Source of the DNA: CADCWN01 sp046328475
GTDB taxonomy: Bacteria > Chloroflexota > Chloroflexia > Thermomicrobiales > CADCWN01
Direction: 5' to 3'
NCBI GenBank assembly: GCA_046328475.1
Contig: JAXLWN010000017.1
Coordinates: 43,060-107,059, forward strand
Length of the DNA stretch: 64,000 nucleotides
A model generated the notes under the pieces. That model was given only the letters and a program-made list of their open reading frames with translations, did not search any database and was not told the DNA's origin. Made by a program: the position numbers and the translations under genes. Below, one piece after another: positions 56,933 to 64,000 of this stretch (the stretch's first letter is position 1; each line of letters opens with the position of its first letter).

Positions 56933-58258
56933 TTACACCGTAAACGGATAGGTCTCGGGCGCTTCCCCCGTTTCCCAGCCCGCCGTGCGCTCCAGCGGTT
57001 CGACGGCGGTCGTCTCGTCGAGATGGATCAGCGCGTCGAACTGCTCGGGGAGCCGAGCGTGGAAATAGTGGCTCCAGCGCTCGGTCTCGGGGCGGTAAAT
57101 CACGCCGATCGCGCGCTCCAGGCGGGCTTCGCGCAAGACCTCCGCCGCGCCATCGCCGCGCAGGGGCAGCAGGAAGCGCGGCGAGCCGAGTTCGTGGAAG
57201 AGGGCTTCGTAGCTGCCGGGCAGGCCGGGGCGGACCCACTTCCGCTTTGCCGGTTCGTCCCAGTTGTCGGCGGCCGTGACGGTGCCGTGGTCGGTGCTGA
57301 AACCGATCAGCGCCGCCTCCCGGCCCCACCGCTCGCGCACCAACTGGCCCACGTTCAGTTCGCCCCCCTCGCCCAGCTCCGTCGCCCGCGCGTCGCCGAG
57401 GTGGGAGTTGTGCGCCCAGACGACGATTTTCGTGCGCCCCGCCCGGCGGTCAAGGTGGACGACGAGCGCGTCAAGCGTCTCAGCCATGTGCGTGTCGCGC
57501 AGGTTCCACGACGAGACGCGCCCCCGGAACATCGCGCGGTAGTAGCGCTCGGCGTTGCGGACCAGCCGCGCGTTCTGCTCGGCGTGGAAATGCTCGTCCT
57601 CGGCCAGTTTGCCGTCGTGGTGGGCCAGATCGCCCGCCCGGCGCTGCAACTCGACCAGTTGCGCCACGACCTCGTCCTCGCACGGCTCGGCCGTGCCCGC
57701 GCTGGTGGCATAGCCATATGCCTGGCTATCCTGGCGAAAGTGCTCGAAGCAGCCGTAGCGCTGCCGCGCCCGCTGCGCCGCCTCGGGGTCGGTGCGGTCC
57801 AGGTAGTCGACCACCGCCGCCATCGAGCCGTAGAGGCTGTAGAGATCGAGCCCGTAGAAGCCAACCCCTTGCGAGTCACCCGGCAGCGCCGCGTTGTGCG
57901 CCCGCAGCCAGCCGACGAAGTCGCGCACGACCGTGTTGCGCCACATCCAGGTCGGGAAGCGCAGGAACCCGCCGAGCGCCTCCTCCGCGCTGGCGTCGTC
58001 GCCCAGCCCGCGCACCCAGCGGTTGACGCGGTAGGCATCCGGCCAGTCGGCCTCGACCGCCACGGCCGTGAATCCACGTTCCGCGATCAGCCGCTGCGTG
58101 ATCGTCGCCCGCTCCCGGTAGAACTCGTGCGTGCCGTGCGACGCCTCGCCGAGCAGCACGAAGCGCGCCTCGCCGATCAGTTCGAGCAGCGCATCGTAGT
58201 CGTCGTCTGCGCCGGTGAGCGGGCGTGCCGCCTCGCGCAACGATAGGGTCGCAGCCAT
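56933..58258 (-). CDS. erythromycin-esterase-like hydrolase
   Basis: A 441-residue protein of the EreA/EreB-type family. Diagnostic segments are VLLGEASHGTHEFY (Glu and His of the active site), AVAVEADWPDAYRVNRWVRG, FYGLDLYSLYGSM and KIVVWAHNSHLGDARATELG. Family members include macrolide esterases and succinoglycan proteins, so real macrolide resistance cannot be claimed. GAGGAG precedes the ATG. It lies 25 bases after the phosphoribosyltransferase gene on the same strand. Confidence 0.9.
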   Translation of the reverse strand: MAATLSLREAARPLTGADDDYDALLELIGEARFVLLGEASHGTHEFYRERATITQRLIAERGFTAVAVEADWPDAYRVNRWVRGLGDDASAEEALGGFLRFPTWMWRNTVVRDFVGWLRAHNAALPGDSQGVGFYGLDLYSLYGSMAAVVDYLDRTDPEAAQRARQRYGCFEHFRQDSQAYGYATSAGTAEPCEDEVVAQLVELQRRAGDLAHHDGKLAEDEHFHAEQNARLVRNAERYYRAMFRGRVSSWNLRDTHMAETLDALVVHLDRRAGRTKIVVWAHNSHLGDARATELGEGGELNVGQLVRERWGREAALIGFSTDHGTVTAADNWDEPAKRKWVRPGLPGSYEALFHELGSPRFLLPLRGDGAAEVLREARLERAIGVIYRPETERWSHYFHARLPEQFDALIHLDETTAVEPLERTAGWETGEAPETYPFTV

Positions 58259-58283
58259 CGCACTCCTCGCTTACGCGGCAGGG

Positions 58284-58973
58284 TCAGCCGGAGACCGGGG
58301 GCGCATTGCCCGCCGCCGCGCCGTCGCGCTCGGACCAGACCGCCGCGAGCAGGGCGCGCACCTCGTCGTCGGTCGTCTCGGAGAAATCCTCGTACCACTG
58401 GCCGACAGCGTAGAACGGCTCGGGCATCGCGGCGCAGACGACCTCGTCGGCCTCGGCGCGGAGCAGCGCGCAGACCGACGGCGCACCGACCGGCACCGCC
58501 ACGACCAATCGCGCCGGGTCCTGCCCGCGCACCGCCGCCACCGCCGCGCGCATCGTCGCCCCGGTCGCCAGCCCATCGTCCACCAGGATGACGACCCGGT
58601 CGCGCACCTCGGGCGGCGGGCGGTCGCCTCGATAGGCCCGCTCCCGACGCGTCAGCTCGCGCCCCTCGCGCAGCGCGATCACGTCGATCAGCTCGGGCGG
58701 CAGCGCTAACTCCCGCAACAGCGCGTCGTTGTAGATGCACGAGCCGCCGGTCGCAAGCGCACCGAAAGCCAGCTCCTCGTGCCCCGGCACCCCGAGCTTG
58801 CGCACCAGGAACAGGTCGAGCGGCGCACCGAGCGCGCGAGCGACCTCGTAGGCGACCGGCACACCGCCGCGCGGCAGGCCGAGCACCAGGGCGCGCGGGT
58901 CGCCCGCGTAGGCCAGCAGCCGGGTCGCCAGTTGTCGCCCGGCATCGCGCCGGTCGTCATAGGGAAGCGTCAT
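58284..58973 (-). CDS. phosphoribosyltransferase-domain protein
   Basis: A 229-residue protein with the PRPP loop RVVILVDDGLATGATMRAAV (about residues 122-141) and the N-terminal ALVLGLPRGGVPVAYEVA. It matches predicted phosphoribosyltransferases often found near, or fused to, erythromycin-esterase-like domains. The reaction is unknown. The ATG at 58973 has a GGGGG stretch upstream. It stands between a metallothionein-like gene and the esterase-like gene, all on the minus strand. Confidence 0.85.
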   Translation of the reverse strand: MTLPYDDRRDAGRQLATRLLAYAGDPRALVLGLPRGGVPVAYEVARALGAPLDLFLVRKLGVPGHEELAFGALATGGSCIYNDALLRELALPPELIDVIALREGRELTRRERAYRGDRPPPEVRDRVVILVDDGLATGATMRAAVAAVRGQDPARLVVAVPVGAPSVCALLRAEADEVVCAAMPEPFYAVGQWYEDFSETTDDEVRALLAAVWSERDGAAAGNAPPVSG

Positions 58974-58987
58974 CAGGGCCCCCAGCG

Positions 58988-59224
58988 TCAGGCCCGATCC
59001 CGAACGGCGGTCGCCCCCTGGTGGCGGGCGCAGTGGGCACAGCAGTAGAGTGCCCCGCCCTCCTCCACGCCGTGGCCGATGATCTTGCAGCCACAGTGAG
59101 CACAAACCGGGGCCAGCGCGTGGATTGCGCACTCGAAGCTATCGAAGGTGCGCGGCTGTTCGCCCGGCCGCATCACCTGGAAGGCCTTGTCATAGTCATT
59201 GCCACACACATCGCAGCGTGCCAT
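58988..59224 (-). CDS. small Cys-rich metallothionein-like protein
   Basis: A 78-residue protein with CDVCGNDYDKAFQV near the N-terminus, FDSFECAIHALAPVCAHCGC and LYCCAHCAR: nine Cys and several His that should bind zinc. Proteins of this pattern are often labelled prokaryotic metallothionein-like. AAGGAGGTG precedes the ATG at 59224. It begins a short minus-strand series with the phosphoribosyltransferase 14 bases downstream. Confidence 0.85.
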   Translation of the reverse strand: MARCDVCGNDYDKAFQVMRPGEQPRTFDSFECAIHALAPVCAHCGCKIIGHGVEEGGALYCCAHCARHQGATAVRDRA

Positions 59225-59323
59225 CGCGCACCTCCTTGGTTGCGCGGCGGCGCGGCATCTCCTGCCAGCACCACCGCACATTTCCTTGTGCAAGCGCGGT
59301 GCCACACGTCGCGCAAGGTGGGA

Positions 59324-60973
59324 TTACAGGCCGGGCAGCAATGCGTCGCAGGCCAGCACCGCCTCCAGCGCCGGATCGCGGTTCTCGACATAGGCGGCGA
59401 AGGTAGGCGGCGCGTAGAGGCGCGGCGCGATCCAGGTGCGGTGATCCATCGGCCAGCTGCTCTGCCAGTAGAGGTCGGAGATGGTGCCTTTGAGCTTGCT
59501 GTAGGGCAACTCGAACGGGATCGACTCGCCGACGAAGTTCGGGCACGATCCGGTCGGTTCCCCGGCGAAGATCGCGTTGGTGTGGCGCTCGATCAGCGTG
59601 GCGAAGTTCTGCGCCGCCGAGAAGGTCCGCCGCCCGACGATCACGAAGAGCCTGCCCCGCTGATTGATCGTGTCGCAGCCGATCAGCCTGTGCAGCAGCG
59701 GCATCTCCAGAAACGTATTGCCCCCATTGTTGAAGCGCAGATCGATCACCAGCTTCTCGACCGGGTGCTCCGCGATGAAGCGGAAGAGGCGCGTCGTGAA
59801 CTCGGCCAGACTCTCCTCCACGCCATCGCGCACCCGGTTGAACTGGAAGTAGACCGTGCGCTCCTCGGCGAGGTAGTCGAACCAGAAGAAGGTCCCGGCA
59901 TTCCGCAGGTAGTGCGGCGGCGGGGTCGGCAGCGTGTCGGGCAGATAGCGCCAGCCGACCGGCGCGGGGATCGCGAACCAGATATCGGGCTGCGTCTCGT
60001 CGGTCGCCAGCGTCACCGTGCGCTCCTGAACGTCCCGGTCGCGCAGCGCCAGCTCCACCCGGCGAGGCTCGGGCACCAGCCCGAGCGCGTGGAGCAGCGG
60101 CAACTCGCGCAGATGGTAAGGGAACATCTGCTTCGGCCACTGGAGGTTGTCGCGGGCGATCAGCGGATCGAGCGCGCGGAAGAGCTCGTCCACCGGGTGC
60201 CCGCCGAGCGTCACCACCTGCGCCCCGAGCAGCGCCTCGTGCTCCAGCGCGGTGGCGACGACGAACAGCCCCTCCGCGAAGAGGTAGAACTGCACCGGCA
60301 GCGTCTGGCGGAACTCGGGCAGCGCGGTGAGGTCGCGAAAGCGCGTGTGCCCATCGTTGACCAGCCGCAGCAGCTTCATCAACTCCGCGACGATCTGCCC
60401 ATCGGTCAGGGTCGGGATGGACTCGCGCAGCGCCGCGACCCGCGCATCGAACTCGGCCTCCGAGACAAGCTCGAACGGGGCATAGCCGAGCCGCTTTACC
60501 TCGCGCACCAGCAGCGCCAGGTCGCCCCGCCAGCCCTCGTCGCGCGACAGGCCGCTCGTATCGGTCAGCACGACCAACTCGCGAAACTCCGCGCTGTCCC
60601 GGAGCGAGGCAAAGGCGGGATCGTTCTGCGCGTGGACGACGTGCCGGAAGCCGAGATCGAACGCCAGTCGCAGTTCGGCGAGCGCCTGATCGCGATCCCC
60701 CAGGCGCGCACGACAGCGAGCCATTGCGTAGACCATCTCCGCAGGCATCCGAAAGCCGAGCTCGAACGCCCGCTCGTAGGCTTCGATGGCGCGCTCATAC
60801 GCGCCACAGCCGAAGCACGCCTCGCCCAACAGCTGCCAGAACTCCGCATCGAACGGATTCGCCTCAACCATCGCTTCCCAGAGCGGCATCGCATCGCGCC
60901 ACGTCTCGGCGCGACTCGCCGCCCGCGCGCGGGCCAGCGTGCGCAGCATCGTCACGGTCTCATTGGCAGCCAT
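59324..60973 (-). CDS. TPR-containing S41-type peptidase
   Basis: A 549-residue protein. The first 130 residues are TPR-like (FWQLLGEACFGCGAYERAIE, AMARCRARLGDRDQALAELR). A C-terminal tail-specific-protease (S41) fold follows: VEKLVIDLRFNNGGNTFLEM, then GRRTFSAAQNFATLIERH with the Ser, and GEPTGSCPNFVGE. No PDZ domain or signal peptide is visible. The ATG at 60973 has GAGGAGG upstream. A fragment of a second copy lies at 56522. Confidence 0.85.
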   Translation of the reverse strand: MAANETVTMLRTLARARAASRAETWRDAMPLWEAMVEANPFDAEFWQLLGEACFGCGAYERAIEAYERAFELGFRMPAEMVYAMARCRARLGDRDQALAELRLAFDLGFRHVVHAQNDPAFASLRDSAEFRELVVLTDTSGLSRDEGWRGDLALLVREVKRLGYAPFELVSEAEFDARVAALRESIPTLTDGQIVAELMKLLRLVNDGHTRFRDLTALPEFRQTLPVQFYLFAEGLFVVATALEHEALLGAQVVTLGGHPVDELFRALDPLIARDNLQWPKQMFPYHLRELPLLHALGLVPEPRRVELALRDRDVQERTVTLATDETQPDIWFAIPAPVGWRYLPDTLPTPPPHYLRNAGTFFWFDYLAEERTVYFQFNRVRDGVEESLAEFTTRLFRFIAEHPVEKLVIDLRFNNGGNTFLEMPLLHRLIGCDTINQRGRLFVIVGRRTFSAAQNFATLIERHTNAIFAGEPTGSCPNFVGESIPFELPYSKLKGTISDLYWQSSWPMDHRTWIAPRLYAPPTFAAYVENRDPALEAVLACDALLPGL

Positions 60974-61341
60974 CGCTCCTCCTCTTGGGTCGGCGGGCGG
61001 CGGGAGAGTTAGCAGCCAGCCGGGAGCCGCCCCGCACAGGGCACAGCGTAGCGCATCGGCGGCGGAAACGACACAATCGGCGATCCCGCATCGCGAGGAA
61101 CGCGGAATATCCGGCGAGGCCACAGTGTTCGACAAAGCGAAGCGCGGCACGCGTGGCACGGACCTTGTTCCTGGGGCCGGTTAGCCTCCCTGAGCGTCAG
61201 GGAACGCGCTTACACCAGCAGGTTTGCCCGTAAGGACTCACACGGGACTCCTACACACTTGACAGGACGCATACCTCGTCACCTCTGCCCGACTGCCCGA
61301 CTACCCGACTACCCGACTACCCGACTCACCACCGCCGCCTC
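60974..61341. other. gap between the S41 gene and dnaA
   Basis: I see no gene. Notable are a CCCTGAGCGTCAGGG hairpin near 61190-61204, a lone TTGACA at 61258 without a matching -10, and a CCCGACTA octad array at 61283-61328. No cluster of DnaA boxes (TTATCCACA-like) was found, so an origin here is not supported. Confidence 0.4.
61283..61328. repeat. CCCGACTA octad array upstream of dnaA
   Basis: Five octads CCCGACTG/CCCGACTA end 14 bases before the -35 of the dnaA promoter. The same unit occurs near 50030-50067 and inverted at 1030-1062. Confidence 0.85.
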
Positions 61342-61370
61342 TTGTGTCCCGCCCACACGAATGCTACTAT
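61342..61370 (+). promoter_or_regulatory. promoter of dnaA
   Basis: TTGTGT at 61342-61347 and TACTAT at 61365-61370 are 17 bases apart, with a TGC extension at 61362-61364. The start codon is about 38 bases downstream of the predicted transcription start. Confidence 0.6.
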
Positions 61371-61414
61371 ACCCTGTACGTACACAGGTTCGGGGGAGCG
61401 AGAGGCGAAAAAGC

Positions 61415-62878
61415 ATGGTAGGCGGGATGCACATCGACCAGACCTGGAAGATCGTGCTCAGCGATCTGCGCGACCGGGGGCGCATCCAGCAGCGCGAGTT
61501 CATCACCTACCTCGAACGGACGCGCCTCCTCGCGCTCGATAAGGACGCGGGCAAGGCGGTCGTCGGCGCGCCCGACACCTTCGCCGTCGAGAACCTCACC
61601 AAGAAGTATCGCGAGAAGATCGCCGGCAGCCTGCGCGCCGTCGTCGGCCGCACGGTCGAGGTCGAGTTCAGCGTCCTCAATAGCGACCTTCCGGTGCCGT
61701 CCGCCAAACCGGCGAGCGCCGGAAAGTCTCGCGGCAACGCAGACAATGCCCCCGCCCCGAAGCCCGGCATCGGTACCCCCCCGCCCCAGGCGAACAGGAC
61801 GGTCGCGCCGCCGCTCCCCGCCGCGCAGCAACTCGAACTCGGCAACGACGGGCTCAACCCGCGCTACCTCTTCAGCACCTACATCGTCGGCCCGAGCAAT
61901 CGCCTGGCGCACGCCGCCAGCCTCGCCGTCGCCGACAATCCCGGCGGCGTCTACAACCCGCTCTTCATCTATGGCGGCGTGGGACTGGGCAAGACCCACC
62001 TGCTGCACGCCACCGGCCACCACGCGCGGGCGCGCCTCGGTGGCAACCTGCGGGTCCTCTACCTGACCTCCGAACGCTTCACCAACGAACTGATCGCCTC
62101 GATCCGTTCCGGGAAGATGGAGGAGTTCCGCGACCGCTATCGCACCGTCGACATCCTGATGATCGACGATATCCAGTTCATCGCCGGGAAAGACTCGACC
62201 CAGGAGGAGTTCTTCCACACCTTCAACCATTTGCACCAGGCCGGCAAGCACATCATCCTCTCCAGCGACCGCCAGCCGAAGGCGATTGCCACGCTCGACG
62301 ACCGGCTCCGGTCGCGCTTCGAGTGGGGCCTGATCGCCGATGTGCAGCCCCCCGACCTGGAGACGCGCATCGCCATCCTCCAGCAGAAGGGCGAGTCGAG
62401 CGGCATATCGATCCCGCGCGAAGTCCTCGACTACGTCGCGCAGAAGGTGCAGAGCAACATCCGCGAGCTGGAGGGGACGCTGAACCGGATCATCGCCCAC
62501 GCGCAACTGGAGGGGGTGCCGGTCACGCTCGCCCTGGCGACCGGCGCGATGAACGATCCGCAACTGAACGCCAAGCGCAAGCTGATCACCTTGCCCCGCA
62601 TCCTGGAGGCGGTCTCGCGCTACTACAACGTACACGAGCGCGATCTGAAGGGGAAAGGCCGCACGAAGGACATCGTCATCCCGCGCCAGGTCGCGATGTA
62701 CATCATGCGCGAGGAGACCGACCGCTCGCTGGTGGACATCGGCGAACTGCTCGGTCGCGACCACACCACCGTCCTGCATGGCATCAACAAGACCGCCGAC
62801 GACATCGAGCGTACCCCCGAGCGCCGCCAGGAAGTGCTCACCATCCGGGAACTGCTCTACGCGCCGGAGTCGGCGTAG
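61415..62878 (+). CDS. dnaA: chromosomal replication initiator DnaA
   Basis: A 487-residue initiator. Domain I is short (DQTWKIVLSDLRDRGR...), a Pro/Ala-rich domain II follows to about residue 145, and the AAA domain has LFIYGGVGLGKTHLLHA and ILMIDDIQFIAGK. The DNA-binding domain ends with the DnaA signature GRDHTTVLHGINKT. It opens the origin in its ATP form. The ATG at 61415 follows GAGAGGCG; a second ATG at 61427 is an alternative. dnaN does not follow, as it does in many genomes; a cupin gene does. Confidence 0.96.
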   Translation: MVGGMHIDQTWKIVLSDLRDRGRIQQREFITYLERTRLLALDKDAGKAVVGAPDTFAVENLTKKYREKIAGSLRAVVGRTVEVEFSVLNSDLPVPSAKPASAGKSRGNADNAPAPKPGIGTPPPQANRTVAPPLPAAQQLELGNDGLNPRYLFSTYIVGPSNRLAHAASLAVADNPGGVYNPLFIYGGVGLGKTHLLHATGHHARARLGGNLRVLYLTSERFTNELIASIRSGKMEEFRDRYRTVDILMIDDIQFIAGKDSTQEEFFHTFNHLHQAGKHIILSSDRQPKAIATLDDRLRSRFEWGLIADVQPPDLETRIAILQQKGESSGISIPREVLDYVAQKVQSNIRELEGTLNRIIAHAQLEGVPVTLALATGAMNDPQLNAKRKLITLPRILEAVSRYYNVHERDLKGKGRTKDIVIPRQVAMYIMREETDRSLVDIGELLGRDHTTVLHGINKTADDIERTPERRQEVLTIRELLYAPESA

Positions 62879-63097
62879 CCTGTGAGGCGGTAGACCGTAG
62901 ATCGCGATTCTCCTGCGAAGCGGCACGGTGTTCTGAAAACGCCACGCCGCTTCGCTCCTTTTGCCCGCTCTCCACGGTCCACCGCTCACGGAGTGGCCCC
63001 CGCGAATGGCTGCCAAGTGGCCCTGTGCGCTACCAACGGCGATGCGCTACCCTCTTCCCAGTATCGCCATCGCTCACACAATGGGAGGAGTACGCGC

Positions 63098-63463
63098 ATG
63101 GCCGACGCACAGCCGCCCCTCGACAGCAGCCACTCTCATCGCCGCGTCACCGTGGCGCAGGGACGCGACTGGCCCCTGGCCCCCGGCAGCCTCGCCGCCC
63201 ACATCCTGACCCACGGCACGCTGCTGGTCGAATACTACGCGCCCCATGGCACCGACACCCAGCGGCCGCACACGCGCGACGAGCTCTATGTCGTCATCAG
63301 CGGCACCGGCTGGTTCGTCAACGGCCCCGAGCGCCACGAGTTCGGCCCCGGCGACGTCCTCTTCGTCCCGGCTGGCGAGATCCACCGCTTCGAGGATTTC
63401 AGCGACGACTTCGCCGTCTGGGTCGTTTTCTACGGGCCGGAGGGTGGGGAGGCGGCGGGGTAG
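63098..63463 (+). CDS. cupin-domain protein
   Basis: A 121-residue single-domain cupin. RPHTRDELYVVISGTGWF and GDVLFVPAGEIHRFEDFSDD carry the two cupin motifs, with metal-type ligands His, Glu and His. Small cupins act as isomerases, dioxygenases or binding proteins; the substrate is unknown. GGGAGGAG precedes the ATG at 63098. Confidence 0.88.
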   Translation: MADAQPPLDSSHSHRRVTVAQGRDWPLAPGSLAAHILTHGTLLVEYYAPHGTDTQRPHTRDELYVVISGTGWFVNGPERHEFGPGDVLFVPAGEIHRFEDFSDDFAVWVVFYGPEGGEAAG

Positions 63464-63465
63464 TG

Positions 63466-63548
63466 GGTCCGTGTGTCCGTGAGTCAGTGCGTCTGTGCTA
63501 CCATCTGATGCACTGCTCCACTGGCGCACTGACACTCTGACACACAGG
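63466..63548. repeat. GTCAGTGC/GCGCACTGAC repeat hairpin
   Basis: GTCCGTGTGTCCGTGAGTCA near 63477-63485 and GTCAGTGCGTCTGTGC oppose GGCGCACTGACACTCTGACA near 63523-63542. The arms are imperfect octads of the type seen at 32198-32277. Confidence 0.65.
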
Positions 63549-63556
63549 AGCCCGCC

Positions 63557-63961
63557 ATGCCCCTCACCGATCAGCACCGCGCCTTCCTCGACCAGCCGCT
63601 GAACGCCATCGTCGCCACCCTGCGCGGCGATGGCTTGCCCTCGCAATCGGTCGTCTGGTTCCTGCGCGACGGCGACGATATCTGGATGAGCATCCGCCCG
63701 GAAAGCGTGAAGGTGCGGCACCTGCAACGCGATCCGCGCGTCTCTGTCCTCGTCCTCAGCGCCGATGGCACCGCCTACTTGCGCCTCGAAGGGACAGCGC
63801 GCGTCGTCGGTGAAGTCAATGACGACATGCGCTTCCAACTTATCAGCAAGTACCTTGGCGCAGAAAATGCGCGCGAGCGGATGCTTGCCCACCCGCTGCC
63901 CAGCCCCAATGCCTGCGTGCGCATCACCCCCGAGCGGGGAATCGGCCACCGGCTGGGCTAG
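63557..63961 (+). CDS. pyridoxamine 5'-phosphate oxidase-like (PPOX/F420) protein
   Basis: A 134-residue split-barrel flavin-binding protein. QPLNAIVATLRGDGLPSQSV and DDIWMSIRPESVKVRHLQRD followed by PRVSVLVL match PPOX-class F420- or FMN-dependent oxidoreductases. The cofactor cannot be decided from sequence alone. CAGGAG precedes the ATG. Confidence 0.85.
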   Translation: MPLTDQHRAFLDQPLNAIVATLRGDGLPSQSVVWFLRDGDDIWMSIRPESVKVRHLQRDPRVSVLVLSADGTAYLRLEGTARVVGEVNDDMRFQLISKYLGAENARERMLAHPLPSPNACVRITPERGIGHRLG

Positions 63962-63976
63962 TGCAGGAGGGTGACG

Positions 63977-64000
63977 ATGGTCCGCATCTCTCGCGATCAG
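63977..64000 (+). CDS. start of an unidentified gene, cut by the window
   Basis: CAGGAGG precedes the ATG at 63977, and MVRISRDQ is readable to the window end. It is 15 bases after the previous stop and would be co-transcribed with it. Too little is present for a family call. Confidence 0.5.

Noticed and set aside
59021..61012. Plus-strand frame opposite the S41 gene
   Set aside because: Arg/His/Gln-rich composition typical of antisense frames; the minus strand has clear S41 and TPR motifs.

Overview
The window is high-GC bacterial chromosome (real genes use mostly G or C at third positions) and most resembles a member of the Chloroflexota. The evidence is circumstantial: GTG starts with strong Shine-Dalgarno sites, large LuxR/AAA/TPR regulators, secreted proteins with an FFPETGH...YFER.R.E.HPE module, and many dispersed intergenic repeats of types I associate with Chloroflexota and cyanobacteria. 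I saw no tRNA, rRNA, CRISPR array or prophage.

Layout. 0-5 kb: a SirB1-like protein, murA (with Asp in place of the catalytic Cys), a secreted CAP-domain protein and ndk. 5-12 kb: a GNAT enzyme, a large LuxR-type regulator, a PIN-toxin pair and an FAD-linked oxidase fused to a DinB-like domain. 12-17 kb: a nitrilase-fold protein that lacks all three catalytic residues, a promoter plus a strongly structured untranslated RNA candidate, a small prodomain-like protein with a subtilase, and a membrane-anchored cyclophilin. 17-25 kb: a second large regulator, a tiny ORF, a second FAD oxidase and gyrA. 25-31 kb: an XPB-like helicase, a DUF4126-like membrane protein, two GNATs, an MBL hydrolase and a BNR-repeat protein, almost all interrupted by frameshifts. 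31-35 kb: a class V aminotransferase, an alpha/beta hydrolase, a DinB protein and an MFS transporter, separated by repeat hairpins. 35-36.6 kb: mazE with a duplicated, broken mazF around an IS5-type transposase remnant. 36.7-45.5 kb: ggt, then ruvB-tilS-hpt-ftsH on the minus strand, then a small membrane protein and a methyltransferase. 45.7-64 kb: an M20 peptidase, a GerMN protein, a 3-hydroxyisobutyrate dehydrogenase-like gene, an SH3/M23 peptidase, a beta-lactamase-fold hydrolase, a methyltransferase, a class I glutamine amidotransferase, an erythromycin-esterase-like protein next to a phosphoribosyltransferase and a metallothionein-like protein, an S41 peptidase, dnaA, a cupin and a pyridoxamine-oxidase-like protein.

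Three patterns cut across genes. First, many gaps contain inverted arrays of 7- or 8-base units that fold into hairpins next to stop codons. Second, at least nine genes have the extended -10 promoter TGC-TANNNT at a sensible distance from the start. Third, single-base indels, often in C or G runs, break many genes, including the normally essential tilS; this looks partly like sequencing error, so broken genes are described from their reconstructed frames.

The best candidates for something new are the structured RNA at 13015-13218 with its protease cassette, the catalytically dead nitrilase paralogue, the oxidase-DinB fusion, and the heptad/octad hairpin family.
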